A stretch of 64,000 bases of DNA from DAITQM01 sp039794245 (lineage in GTDB: Bacteria > Pseudomonadota > Gammaproteobacteria > Xanthomonadales > Wenzhouxiangellaceae). The stretch lies in NCBI GenBank assembly GCA_039794245.1, contig JBDIVS010000004.1:78912-142911 (forward strand), written 5' to 3'. Positions 41,251 through 50,323 of this stretch are shown here, piece by piece. Each line of letters begins with the position of its first letter. Position 1 is the first letter of the stretch. Both the position numbers and the translations under genes were made by a program. The notes under the pieces were generated by a model. That model was not told the DNA's origin and did no database searches. It saw nothing but the letters and a program-made list of their open reading frames with translations.

Positions 41251-41463
41251 CTACAGATCCGATGGTTTCAGACCGGTGTGTTTTGCGACACGAGTCAGCA
41301 TACGAGGTCCGATTTCTTCGCCATCGTGAAACGCATACACAAAATCAGGCCAACCCTCGCGCTGGAGGGTTTTGTGGGAGCCGGATTGTCGCTTGACTTG
41401 CCATCCGATTTTCAAGAGCGCTTTGAGCAGCCTCCTGGATTTGACGGATGACCATTGGCTCAT
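41251..41463 (-). CDS. hicA: HicA family mRNA interferase toxin
   Basis: 70 residues. HicA is a double-stranded-RNA-binding-fold toxin that cleaves mRNA. SVKSRRLLKALLKIGWQVKR, the catalytic histidine region QSGSHKTLQREGWPDFVYAF, then HDGEEIGPRMLTRVAKHTGL match the family throughout. It ends in TAG. Its start overlaps the hicB stop by four bases (ATGA), so this is a hicBA-order operon with the antitoxin first. Confidence 0.93.
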   Translation of the reverse strand: MSQWSSVKSRRLLKALLKIGWQVKRQSGSHKTLQREGWPDFVYAFHDGEEIGPRMLTRVAKHTGLKPSDL

Positions 41464-41666
41464 GCAGCGTTCAGGGTAATACTGACGGGCATAGGCCGGG
41501 ACTCGCCATGATCAAGGCGCTCTGCAATGGTACGCAATGCAAGTGCTTCTGCCTTGAGCATCGCTTCGTCAGCACTAGCGCCGTAGGCCAAGACGCCAGG
41601 CAGGCCGATGACCTCGGCAAGCCACCGGCCATCAGTCTCTTGCTCATACTCAATTGTTAGATTCAT
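41460..41666 (-). CDS. hicB: HicB family antitoxin
   Basis: 68 residues. N-terminal partial RNase H-like fold: MNLTIEYEQETDGRWLAEV, IGLPGVLAYGASADEAMLKA, EALALRTIAERLDHGE. It is the short HicB form without an evident C-terminal DNA-binding domain, ending PMPVSITLNAA. Neutralises HicA by direct binding. Confidence 0.92.
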   Translation of the reverse strand: MNLTIEYEQETDGRWLAEVIGLPGVLAYGASADEAMLKAEALALRTIAERLDHGESRPMPVSITLNAA

Positions 41667-41675
41667 GTTTGTCTC

Positions 41676-41849
41676 GTGGCGCTAACCCAAGTCATTGTAC
41701 CTGATTCCCGGGAAAATCCGAAGTTGTGGCGCACGATATTATTGCTGTTGGCGGCGGACAATTGCACCAGCCTGATGCTCGATCCATGTGACTCCTGCGC
41801 CATGGAGGTGATTTTCGAACTGCAACGCCTCCAGGCCATGCTGGAGTGA
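41676..41849 (+). CDS. Possible small protein (57 residues), weak support
   Basis: From GTG 41676: VIVPDSRENPKLWRTILLLL, AADNCTSLMLDPCDSCAMEV, IFELQRLQAMLE, ending TGA 41849. The composition is protein-like and codon positions are GC-biased in the second half, but there is no Shine-Dalgarno and no family I know. It diverges from hicBA, starting inside the presumed hicB promoter, which makes a real gene less likely. Confidence 0.2.
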   Translation: MALTQVIVPDSRENPKLWRTILLLLAADNCTSLMLDPCDSCAMEVIFELQRLQAMLE

Positions 41850-41866
41850 TAATCCAACTGTGGGGT

Positions 41867-43447
41867 TCAGCTAGACGGCGATCGTTCGAGGCTCTTCAGC
41901 CAGCGTGGCGGGCGGCGGGCGGCGAGCAGGCGTTCGGCGGCCGAGGCCAGGGCGATGACATCGCGGTCCTGCCAAGCGCCGCCGACGAGCAGCAGGCCGA
42001 CCGGCAGCTCGCCGCGGAAACCGCCGGGGAAGGCGACCTGCGGGTAACCGGCGATGGCGCCGGCGCTCGAGTTGCCGAAACCGACGCGATCGCCGTTCAG
42101 GTAATCGAGCGGCCAGGCCGGAGCGTAGGCCGGCAGCAGGATCGCCGCCAGGTCGTGCTTTTGCAGCGTCTGGTCGATCAGCCGGCGCGCCGCGCGGCGG
42201 CTGCGCTCGCGGGCTTCACGCCAGTGGTTTTCTTCCCCGGTCAGATCGAGCGCGACGGCGGCCAGGACATACTCCTGGCCGAAGATCGGCATCACGGCGG
42301 CGGCGTTGCGGTCGTTGAAGGCGGCGAGGTCGGCCATGGTGCGCAGGCCGTTGGGATAGGCGAAGTCCGCAAACCAGTTTTCGAGGTCGCGGCGGAATTC
42401 GTAGGTCAGCACGAACAATTCGTCTTCGTAAACCTGCTCGTCGAGTTGCCACTCCTCGATTTCGACGGTCGCGGCGCCGGCGGCTTCGAGACGGGCCGTC
42501 ACATCGTCCATCAGGGCGGCGAGCCAGGGGAACTCATCGTTGAACGCGGTGACGACGCCGAGCCGCCGGCCGGCCAGATCGCTGCTGCGGGCCGCGGCTT
42601 CGAGATCGGCGCCGAGCCGCTTGGCCGCCTTTGGGGTCAGCATCGCCTGCAACAGGGCGGCGGCATCGGCGACGCTGCGCGCCAGCGGCCCGGCGATGTC
42701 CTGGCTGGTGGCGAGCGGGATGATGCCGTCGGTGCTGACCGCGCCGTGCGTCGGCTTGATGCCAGCGATGCCATTGACCGCCGCCGGGCAGACGATCGAG
42801 CCGTCGGTTTCGGTGCCGACGGCGAGCAGCGTCAGATCGGCGCTGACCGCAACCCCCGAACCGGAGCTCGAACCGCATGGATTGCGGTCCAGCACATAGG
42901 GGTTCACCGTCTGCCCGCCGAGACTCGACCAGCCGCTGACCGAGCGCCGGCCGCGGAAATTGGCCCATTCGCTGAGGTTGGCCTTGGCCAGGATCACGAC
43001 GCCGGCCTCCCGTAACCGGGCGACGAACGCCGCGTCGCGGCCGGCGGTGAAACCGGCCAGCGCCAGCGATCCAGCGGTGGTCGGCAGGCTGTCGGCGGTC
43101 GCGATATTGGCCTTCAGCACGACCGGCAGGCCGTGCAGCGGCGAGCGGATGTGGCCGGCGCGGCGCTCGCGGTCGAGGCGCGCGGCGTCGGCCAGCGCCT
43201 CGGGATTGGTATCGATGATGGCGTTGAGGTGCGGTCCGGCATCGTCGAGCACAGCGATCCGCTCGAGGTAATGGCGGGTGAGGTCAACACTGCCGATCTC
43301 GCCGGAGGCCAGCAGGCGGCGGGCTTCGTCAACACCCAGTTCGCCCAGCGGCGGGTGGGCCTGGGCCGTGGTGAGCGCCGCCAGGAAACACGTGGCGGCG
43401 AACAGTACGGCGCGGCGCGCGGCGTCCGTGGGGATACTCATTCGCAT
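41867..43447 (-). CDS. Secreted amidase-signature family hydrolase
   Basis: 526 residues from ATG 43447, fixed by GGAGG eight bases upstream. Signal peptide AVLFAATCFLAALTTAQA. The Ser-Ser-Lys catalytic set is visible: lysine in HGLPVVLKANIATAD (~95), the glycine/serine loop NPCGSSSGSGVAVSADL and the nucleophile region GTETDGSIVCPAAVNGIAG (~205), then LARSVADAAALLQAML. It hydrolyses C-N amide bonds; the export signal suggests use on external or periplasmic amides. Substrate unknown. Divergent from the lipase operon. Confidence 0.92.
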   Translation of the reverse strand: MRMSIPTDAARRAVLFAATCFLAALTTAQAHPPLGELGVDEARRLLASGEIGSVDLTRHYLERIAVLDDAGPHLNAIIDTNPEALADAARLDRERRAGHIRSPLHGLPVVLKANIATADSLPTTAGSLALAGFTAGRDAAFVARLREAGVVILAKANLSEWANFRGRRSVSGWSSLGGQTVNPYVLDRNPCGSSSGSGVAVSADLTLLAVGTETDGSIVCPAAVNGIAGIKPTHGAVSTDGIIPLATSQDIAGPLARSVADAAALLQAMLTPKAAKRLGADLEAAARSSDLAGRRLGVVTAFNDEFPWLAALMDDVTARLEAAGAATVEIEEWQLDEQVYEDELFVLTYEFRRDLENWFADFAYPNGLRTMADLAAFNDRNAAAVMPIFGQEYVLAAVALDLTGEENHWREARERSRRAARRLIDQTLQKHDLAAILLPAYAPAWPLDYLNGDRVGFGNSSAGAIAGYPQVAFPGGFRGELPVGLLLVGGAWQDRDVIALASAAERLLAARRPPRWLKSLERSPSS

Positions 43448-43566
43448 TGTTTTGCCCTCCATTGGGCCGATCGGTGCGATAAAACCGGGGTCATCCCCTT
43501 GCAATCGTATGTCACCTGTTTCTATGATATGAGGTGCGTCGTCCGATAATAACCAGGGGATTACTC

Positions 43567-45741
43567 ATGCCCAAGCCGTTTTTCCATCCTGCGCTACCCG
43601 CAGCCCTGATGCTGTCCGTTTTGCTCGCCGCCTGTGGCAGCAAGAGCGGGAACAGCGAGAGGGCCGTGCCGCAAAACCCGGCTACCAATACCGACGGTAC
43701 GCCGACCACCGCAATCATCACGGCCAATTTCGACCCGACCAACGCCGTGATCCCGTTCCCGGCCAACCTGCTGCTGCTCGGCACCACCGATATCACGGTG
43801 AATATCCCGGTCCCGGATCCGACCGATTTCAGCAATCCGCGAGTTGCCCTCAACGCGCTGGACGGCTTCAGCACCGTCGCGCCGTGGAGCACGACGTTCT
43901 CGCGGCCGTTGCGCCCCAGTTCGATCGTTCCGGGCAGCACCGTCCGGCTGTTCGAGGTCCGGCTGGTGACCGGCAATATCGCCGTGCAGCAGGTCGTCCG
44001 CGAGCTGACCCCCGGCGTCGAATATGTCGCGACGCTATCGAGTGTCGGGCCGCCGGGCCAGACGCTGGTCATCGTGCCGCTCGTACCGCTCCAGCAGTTG
44101 ACCGCCTATATGGCGGTGCTGACCAACGGCCTGACCGACAATGACGGCAACAACGTGACGCCGGCGCAGACCTATTTTCTGGCCAAGCGCACCTCGCCGC
44201 TGATCGACGCCAACGGCGCGAGCACCGATCCTCTGCTGCCCACCGCCAACGCCCAGGCGCTGGAGCCGCTCCGCCAGATCATCAATACCCAGGAAGCCGC
44301 GGCGGCGAGCCAGGGTATCAATCGCGACAACATCGTGTTGAGCTGGACGGTGACGACGCAGTCCATCACCCCGGTGCTCAGCCTGCTGCGCTCGATCGCC
44401 CAGCCCGGCGCCGCGACGCTGGTGCCGAGCGGCCTGACAACCGGCAATGTCGTGCCCGGCTCACCGGGCATCGCCGATCTGTTCATTGGTATTTTGAGCG
44501 TCCCTTATTATCTCGGCATCCCGTCGCCGGCCAACCCGACCGCGGCGCTCGACCGCTTCTGGCAGGCGGCGCCCGGCGCCTTCGTCGCGCCGTTCGATCA
44601 ACTCGGCCTCGATCCGACCTCGACGAACGTCACGGTCGCCAATCCGTTCCCGGTGCAGACCGGGGTGCAGACGATCCCGGTGTTGATGACGGTGCCCAAC
44701 GCCGGCAGCGGCCGGACCAAGCCGGCGGCCGGCTGGCCGGTCGTGATCTTCCAGCACGGCATCACGCGCAGCCGCGCCGATCTGTTGGCGATCGCCGATA
44801 CGCTCGCCTCGCAGGGTTTCGTCGCGATCGCCATCGACCAGCCGCTGCACGGGATCACCGACGTCAACCCGCTCGATCCGGCGCAGCCGCTCGCCGCCCT
44901 GAACATCGAAAACACGCCGTTCGCACCACTGGCCAACGAGCGGACCTTCGCCCTCGACCTGGCCAACAACGTGACCGGCGCGCCGGGGCCGGACGGCATC
45001 ATTGACGGCTCCGGCACCTGGTTCATCAACCTGGCAAACCTGCTGGTCTCGCGCGACAACGCCCGCCAGGCGCAGGCCGACCTGTCGATCCTCGCCGTAA
45101 CGATCCCGACCATCGATTTCACCGGCGACGGCCTGGCCGATTTCGACGGGGCGCGCATCTCGTTCGTCGGCCAGTCGCTCGGTGCGATCCAGGGCATTCC
45201 GTTTTTGGCCGTCGAGCCGACCGTCAACACCGCGCTGTTGTCGGTGCCGGGCGGTGGTCTGGGGAAATTGCTCGACAGTTCGGCGACTTTCGGGCCGCGC
45301 ATCCGCGCCGGGCTGGCGGCGGCCGCCGGGCTACAACCGGGGACGCCGGATTTCGAGGCCTTTTTCGTCGCCGCGCAGACCGTCGTCGATAGCTCGGATC
45401 CGATCAACTGGGGCGCCCTGACCGCCGCCACCAACGCCGTGCTGCTGCACGAGGTGATCGACGATCTGGTGATCCCGAACGCGGTCGCCGGGGCGCCGCT
45501 TTCCGGCACCGAACCTTTGATTCGGATCATGGGCCTCGATACCTTGACGGCGAGCGCCCAGGATCCGCTGGGGCTGCGCGCCGCGCTGCGCTTCGTGCCG
45601 CCGGCCAGTCACGGTTCGCTGCTCGATCCGACCTCGTCGCCTGCCGCATTCGCCGAAATGCAGGGCCAGATGGCGAGTTTCATCGTTTCCCAAGGTACGG
45701 CGGTGCAGGTCAACAACCCGTCCGTCATCGTGACCCAATAA
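43567..45741 (+). CDS. Lipase-type lipoprotein (bacterial virulence-factor lipase, N-terminal domain family)
   Basis: 724 residues from ATG 43567 (AGGGGA six bases upstream). Lipobox LAAC in LMLSVLLAACGSKSG. The N-terminal half shows the family's Ig-like domain: FDPTNAVIPFPANLLLLGT, LNALDGFSTVAPWSTTFSRP. The C-terminal alpha/beta-hydrolase has GWPVVIFQHGITRSRADLLA (oxyanion region), the nucleophile elbow SFVGQSLGAIQG (GQSLG, ~545), and a late PASHGSLLD histidine. Such enzymes (VolA-like) are surface-exposed lipases or lysophospholipases. First gene of a run with the DUF1302, DUF1329, Ycf48 and RND genes; 12 bp to the next. Confidence 0.9.
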   Translation: MPKPFFHPALPAALMLSVLLAACGSKSGNSERAVPQNPATNTDGTPTTAIITANFDPTNAVIPFPANLLLLGTTDITVNIPVPDPTDFSNPRVALNALDGFSTVAPWSTTFSRPLRPSSIVPGSTVRLFEVRLVTGNIAVQQVVRELTPGVEYVATLSSVGPPGQTLVIVPLVPLQQLTAYMAVLTNGLTDNDGNNVTPAQTYFLAKRTSPLIDANGASTDPLLPTANAQALEPLRQIINTQEAAAASQGINRDNIVLSWTVTTQSITPVLSLLRSIAQPGAATLVPSGLTTGNVVPGSPGIADLFIGILSVPYYLGIPSPANPTAALDRFWQAAPGAFVAPFDQLGLDPTSTNVTVANPFPVQTGVQTIPVLMTVPNAGSGRTKPAAGWPVVIFQHGITRSRADLLAIADTLASQGFVAIAIDQPLHGITDVNPLDPAQPLAALNIENTPFAPLANERTFALDLANNVTGAPGPDGIIDGSGTWFINLANLLVSRDNARQAQADLSILAVTIPTIDFTGDGLADFDGARISFVGQSLGAIQGIPFLAVEPTVNTALLSVPGGGLGKLLDSSATFGPRIRAGLAAAAGLQPGTPDFEAFFVAAQTVVDSSDPINWGALTAATNAVLLHEVIDDLVIPNAVAGAPLSGTEPLIRIMGLDTLTASAQDPLGLRAALRFVPPASHGSLLDPTSSPAAFAEMQGQMASFIVSQGTAVQVNNPSVIVTQ

Positions 45742-45753
45742 GGAGCACCGACC

Positions 45754-47637
45754 ATGAAACACAAAGACAGCAAAATTCGCCTCGGCCGCCTGCTCCGCCG
45801 CCCGCTGCCGCTGGCGGTCGCCGCCGGCCTTGCCGGCCTGGGCGCGATCCATTCCACCCCGGCGCTGGCTTTCGGCTTCGACCTGTTCAAAGGCGATCTC
45901 GAAGTCAAGATCGACACGACCTTGAGTTACGGCTTGTCGCTGCGTACCGAAAACCCCGACGAGGACCTGATCGCCAAATCGTTCTTCGACCCGTTGATCT
46001 CGACCCGGCCGCTGGCCGAGCAGATCGCCGCGCCGGGCGCTTTTTCGGCCAACGGCGACGACGGCAACCTGAACTTTCCCGACAAGTGGGACATCATCTC
46101 GAATACCACCAAGGTGCTGAGCGAGATCGATGTGCGGTACAAGAACTTCGGCGCCTTCACCCGCTTGAGCTGGTTCAACGATTTCGCCGTCCAGGGCGAG
46201 GAGCGGCTGACCAAGACTGCGAAATTCCTCGCCGGCGAGCGATTCCAGTTGCTCGACGCCTACCTGTGGGGTAATTTCAACATCGGCGAGGAAATGGCCG
46301 CCTCGCTGCGCGTCGGCCGCCAGGTTGTAAGCTGGGGCGAGAGCACGTTCATCCAGAACGGCATCAACGTCATCAACCCGGTGGACGTCGCCAAACTGCG
46401 CGTCGCCGGCGCCGAGTTGCGCGAAGCCTTTCTGCCGCAGAACATGCTGTGGGGTTCGCTCACCTTCAACGAAAACCTGTCGCTCGAAAGCGTCCTGATT
46501 TTTGAGTTCGAACAGATCGACCCGGAACCGGCCGGAACGTTCTTCTCGACCAACGATTTTGCCACGCCCGGCGGCCAGTTCGCGATGCTGAGCTTTGGCT
46601 TGGTGCCGCAACCGGTGACCAACCAGGATCTGTTCAATGAAGTGTGCCGCAGCGGCGTGCGCCTGGCACCCGGTTGCGCCGCGGCGCTGCCGCGCGGCCT
46701 CGACCGGCCGCCCGAGGACGACCCGGACCAGTTCGGTTTTGCCCTGCGGTATTTTTCGCCGGAACTCAACGACACGGAATTCGGTTTGTACTATCTCAAC
46801 TATCACAGCCGCCTGCCGGTCCTCAGCGGTACCGCCGTGACCTCGACCGACCCGACCACCGGTTCGGTATTCGTCGAATATCCGAAAAACATCGACCTGA
46901 TCGGCGCCAGTTTCAACACCACGATCTTCAACCAGACGATTTCGTGGGCCGGCGAAGTCAGCTACCGGCCGGATATGCCGTTCCAGCTCGACGACGTCGA
47001 ACTGCTGTTCGCCGGCCTGTCGCCGCTCAACGCCTTTATCCCCGAGGAGGTCAACCGGTTCCGTAGCCAGCTCGGCGAATTCGCTCCGGGGGCGGAAATC
47101 CGCGGCTTCGAGCGGCTCGACGTGACGCAGTTCCAGACCACGTTCACGTCGCTGATCGGCGCCAGCAACCCGCTCGATGCCGACCAGATCGCGATCGTCG
47201 GCGAAATCGGTGCGACCAAAGTCTGGTCCTTCCCGGATAAGGACGTGCTGCGCTTCGACGGCCCGGGCACCTCGACCGGCGGCGGGCCGGATGCGCTGAG
47301 CGGCGCCTTGCGCAATCCGCTGACCCAGGAAAAAGGGTTCCCCAATTCGTTCAGTTGGGGCTACCGCCTGCTGGTCCGCGCCGATTACAACAGCGCCTTC
47401 GGAACCGCGGTGACGATCAGCCCGCAGGTGGCCTTCAACCACGACGTCGATGGCACGACGCCGGGGCCGGGCGGCAATTTCATCGAGAACCGCAAATCGG
47501 TAACCACGACATTGGGTTTCAACTATCTCAATACCTGGACCGGCGAGATTTCCTATACGACCTTTTTCGGCGCCGGCAACTTCAATCTACTGAACGATCG
47601 TGACTTTGTGTCGTTTGTCGCGCGTTACAACTTCTGA
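45754..47637 (+). CDS. DUF1302 family outer-membrane protein
   Basis: 627 residues. Long signal peptide ending GAIHSTPALA. Then an amphipathic beta-strand pattern throughout: FGFDLFKGDLEVKIDTTLSY, LRVGRQVVSWGESTFIQNGI with INPVDVAKLRVAGAELREAF (the family's core motif), LPQNMLWGSLTFNENLSLES, and a final aromatic strand FVSFVARYNF. The pattern and C-terminal Phe indicate a beta-barrel. DUF1302 genes are almost always paired with DUF1329, as here 18 bp downstream. Probably the outer-membrane component of a transport or lipid-handling complex. Confidence 0.93.
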   Translation: MKHKDSKIRLGRLLRRPLPLAVAAGLAGLGAIHSTPALAFGFDLFKGDLEVKIDTTLSYGLSLRTENPDEDLIAKSFFDPLISTRPLAEQIAAPGAFSANGDDGNLNFPDKWDIISNTTKVLSEIDVRYKNFGAFTRLSWFNDFAVQGEERLTKTAKFLAGERFQLLDAYLWGNFNIGEEMAASLRVGRQVVSWGESTFIQNGINVINPVDVAKLRVAGAELREAFLPQNMLWGSLTFNENLSLESVLIFEFEQIDPEPAGTFFSTNDFATPGGQFAMLSFGLVPQPVTNQDLFNEVCRSGVRLAPGCAAALPRGLDRPPEDDPDQFGFALRYFSPELNDTEFGLYYLNYHSRLPVLSGTAVTSTDPTTGSVFVEYPKNIDLIGASFNTTIFNQTISWAGEVSYRPDMPFQLDDVELLFAGLSPLNAFIPEEVNRFRSQLGEFAPGAEIRGFERLDVTQFQTTFTSLIGASNPLDADQIAIVGEIGATKVWSFPDKDVLRFDGPGTSTGGGPDALSGALRNPLTQEKGFPNSFSWGYRLLVRADYNSAFGTAVTISPQVAFNHDVDGTTPGPGGNFIENRKSVTTTLGFNYLNTWTGEISYTTFFGAGNFNLLNDRDFVSFVARYNF

Positions 47638-47655
47638 TCCGCCGAGGTGAGCCCC

Positions 47656-49020
47656 ATGAAACTCAATCGCAACACCATTGTTCTCATCGTCATGAGCCTT
47701 GCCCCGGCCCTGGCCGCCGCCGGCGCCAAACCGGATCAGGTCGGCCGCCTGGACCGCGACCTGACGCCGATGGGTTCCGAGCGGGCCGGCAACGCCGACG
47801 GCACGATCCCGGCCTGGACCGGCGGTCTGACCCGCGCCGACTGGCCGGCCGGTTACCAACCCGGTGATCATCATCCCGACCCGTTCGCCGCCGACCGGCC
47901 GCTGTTTCGGATCGATGCCTCGAACTATACCCAGTACGCCGACAAGCTCAGCGTCGGCGCCCAGGAGATGTTCAAGCGCTACCCCGATACGTATTACATG
48001 GAGGTGTATCCCAGCCGGCGCAGCGCCTCGTTCCCCGAACGCACCTACGAAATGACCAAGCGCAACGCGGCAACCGGTCGGATCGTCGCCGACGGCGACG
48101 GCGTCGCCGACGTTGCCGAGGGTTTCCCGTTTCCGTTCCCGGAAAGCGCCTACGAGCTGATGTGGAACCACAAGCTGAAATACAAGGGCATCGGCGGCAC
48201 GCGCTACAACAACCAGATCGCGCCGACCGTCGGCGGCTCGTACACGATGGTCAAGCTGCGCGAGGAGCTTTTGGGGCCGTACTTCAAGGAAGGGGCGACG
48301 ATCGACAGCATCAACAACATCCTGCTGTACTTCTTCCAGGAGGTCGAAGCCCCGGCCCGGCTGGCCGGCAATATCCTTTTGGTGCACGAAACGCTCGACC
48401 AGGTCAAGCAGCCGCGCCAGGCGTGGATCTACAACCCCGGCCAGCGCCGCGTGCGGCGCGCCCCCAACGTCGCCTACGACAACCCCGGCACGGCGTCGGA
48501 CGGCCTGCGTACCAACGACATGACCGACATGTTCAACGGCGCGATGGACCGCTTCAATTGGGAAGTGATCGGCAAAAAAGAGATGTACGTGCCGTATAAC
48601 TCCTACAAGGTGCACGCCGGCGGCCTGTCCGTCAGCCAGATCATCCAGCCCGGGCACCTCAATCCGGAGATGATGCGCTACGAACTGCACCGCGTGTGGA
48701 TCGTCGATGCCCACCTCAAGGAGGGCACGCGGCACATCAACGCCCGCCGCACCTATTATCTCGACGAGGACAGCTACCAGATCCTGTACATCGACCACTA
48801 CGACCAGCGCGAACAGTTCTGGCGGCACTCCGAAGCGCACAGCATCAATTACTACGACGTGCCGACATTCTGGTCCACGGTCGAGGCGCATTACGATCTG
48901 CAATCGGGGCGCTATGTCGCCCAGGGCTTCGACAACAACGATCCGGTCAATACCTTCAATGTCGAACTGCCGGAGTCGAACTTCACGCCCCAGGCTCTGC
49001 GCAAGCGCGGCCGGCGCTGA
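47656..49020 (+). CDS. DUF1329 family periplasmic/outer-membrane-associated protein
   Basis: 454 residues from ATG 47656 (AGGTG six bases upstream). Signal peptide IVLIVMSLAPALAAA. Family blocks: LTPMGSERAGNADGTIPAWT-GGLT, GFPFPFPESAYELMWNHKLK, QPRQAWIYNPGQRRVRRAPN, RRTYYLDEDSYQILYIDHYD. DUF1329 has a LolA/LolB-like fold in related structures, which fits handling a lipidic ligand; that is family knowledge, not visible here. Second half of the DUF1302-DUF1329 pair. Confidence 0.93.
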   Translation: MKLNRNTIVLIVMSLAPALAAAGAKPDQVGRLDRDLTPMGSERAGNADGTIPAWTGGLTRADWPAGYQPGDHHPDPFAADRPLFRIDASNYTQYADKLSVGAQEMFKRYPDTYYMEVYPSRRSASFPERTYEMTKRNAATGRIVADGDGVADVAEGFPFPFPESAYELMWNHKLKYKGIGGTRYNNQIAPTVGGSYTMVKLREELLGPYFKEGATIDSINNILLYFFQEVEAPARLAGNILLVHETLDQVKQPRQAWIYNPGQRRVRRAPNVAYDNPGTASDGLRTNDMTDMFNGAMDRFNWEVIGKKEMYVPYNSYKVHAGGLSVSQIIQPGHLNPEMMRYELHRVWIVDAHLKEGTRHINARRTYYLDEDSYQILYIDHYDQREQFWRHSEAHSINYYDVPTFWSTVEAHYDLQSGRYVAQGFDNNDPVNTFNVELPESNFTPQALRKRGRR

Positions 49021-49180
49021 GCGCCGCGGGCCGCATGCTTACGGGTCGGGGTCGAGACGATGCTCGGCCCCGGCACGATAACCGTGAATTCGATATTCTT
49101 CGTTCGGTGGGGCCGTCACCGGCCGGCCGGAGATCCGCTCATCGTTCGGTGTTCGTCGCCGGCGTAGTGATGAGGCGAGC

Positions 49181-50323
49181 ATGATGAAATCAGGACTTCG
49201 CGCCTTGGCGCAATTATCGTTATCGACGCTGGCGGCGGTGCTGCCGGTGGCTGCGGCACCCGGTGGTGATTCTGCGGCCAGCGCGCCGACCGTAGAAGAG
49301 GTCTATCCGGCGCGGCTTGCCGCCAAGTCGTTGGTCCTCGACGTGATCAAAGCCAACGACCGTTACATCGCGGTCGGCCAGCGCGGCCACGTCCTGATTT
49401 CCGAAGACGGTGAGGCCTGGCGGCAGAGCTTGCACGTCCCGACCCGCGCCACATTGAACGCCGTCACGTTCAGGGACGGGCGCCTGTGGGCGGTCGGCCA
49501 CGACAGCGTCATCATCTCGAGCGGCGATATGGGCGAGAGTTGGGATTTGCAGTACAGCGACCCGGATGCCCGCCAGCCGCTGATGGACGCGATTTTCTTC
49601 GATGCCGACCGCGGTATTGCGGTCGGTGCCTACAGCGTCGTGTTGACCAGCGAAGACGGCGGCGCGAACTGGCTTGCCGCCTCGATCAACGACCACCTCG
49701 AAGGGGCCGATGAAGGCGCGGCCGAGGACGTCGGCGATGCCGCGCCGGATGACGAGGAAGAATGGCTCGATGAGGGGGATATCGGCGGCGCCGCCGGCAT
49801 CAACGCCGCTGCCGAGGAATTCGTCGATGACTGTTTCGACTACGGCGAATGCCACCTCAACCAAATCGTCGAGCTGCCCGACGGCACCTTGCTGATCGCC
49901 GCCGAAAAAGGCAACGGTTATCGCAGTTTCAATCGCGGCGAAACCTGGCAGCACTTCCGCCTGCCGTATGTCGGCTCGCTGTTCGGGGCGCTGATCGAAT
50001 CCGAGCGCTGCCTGCTCGCTTTCGGCCTGCGCGGCCATGTCTTCCGCAGTTGCAACAATGGTACCGATTGGCAGGCCGTGGAAACCGGCATTACCCAGAA
50101 CCTGTTCGGTGCCGCGCTGTCGGCCGACGGCGCAAGGCTGGTCATTGCCGGCTCCGACGGCGCCTTGTTGAGCGGTACGCCCGGCGCTTTGCAACTGACG
50201 GCCCGCCGTCTGCCCGAGGGGGAGGATCTGACCGCGGTGCTTTTTCTCGATGACCATCTGCTGCTCGCCGGCGAGGACGGGGTCAAACAAATTTCATTTG
50301 CAGTTGAGGCATCCCGGCCATGA
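49181..50323 (+). CDS. Ycf48-like beta-propeller protein
   Basis: 380 residues. Signal peptide LSLSTLAAVLPVAAAPGG, then BNR/Ycf48 repeats: KANDRYIAVGQRGHVLISED, RLWAVGHDSVIISSGDMGES, GIAVGAYSVVLTSEDGGANW, LLAFGLRGHVFRSCNNGTDW, LVIAGSDGALLSGTPGALQL. An acidic loop (~175-215) interrupts the propeller. Ycf48 proteins assist photosystem II assembly, but in heterotrophs relatives are encoded beside RND transporters, as here; a chaperone or adaptor role is inferred. TGA overlaps the RND start (ATGA). 160 bp separates it from the DUF1329 gene. Confidence 0.88.
   Translation: MMKSGLRALAQLSLSTLAAVLPVAAAPGGDSAASAPTVEEVYPARLAAKSLVLDVIKANDRYIAVGQRGHVLISEDGEAWRQSLHVPTRATLNAVTFRDGRLWAVGHDSVIISSGDMGESWDLQYSDPDARQPLMDAIFFDADRGIAVGAYSVVLTSEDGGANWLAASINDHLEGADEGAAEDVGDAAPDDEEEWLDEGDIGGAAGINAAAEEFVDDCFDYGECHLNQIVELPDGTLLIAAEKGNGYRSFNRGETWQHFRLPYVGSLFGALIESERCLLAFGLRGHVFRSCNNGTDWQAVETGITQNLFGAALSADGARLVIAGSDGALLSGTPGALQLTARRLPEGEDLTAVLFLDDHLLLAGEDGVKQISFAVEASRP

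Noticed and set aside
41663..41857. 64-codon minus-strand frame behind hicB
   Set aside because: No Shine-Dalgarno, low-complexity composition; sits in the presumed hicBA promoter region.
45331..47442. 703-codon frame on the minus strand
   Set aside because: Antisense of the lipase and DUF1302 genes; composition typical of shadow frames in GC-rich DNA.
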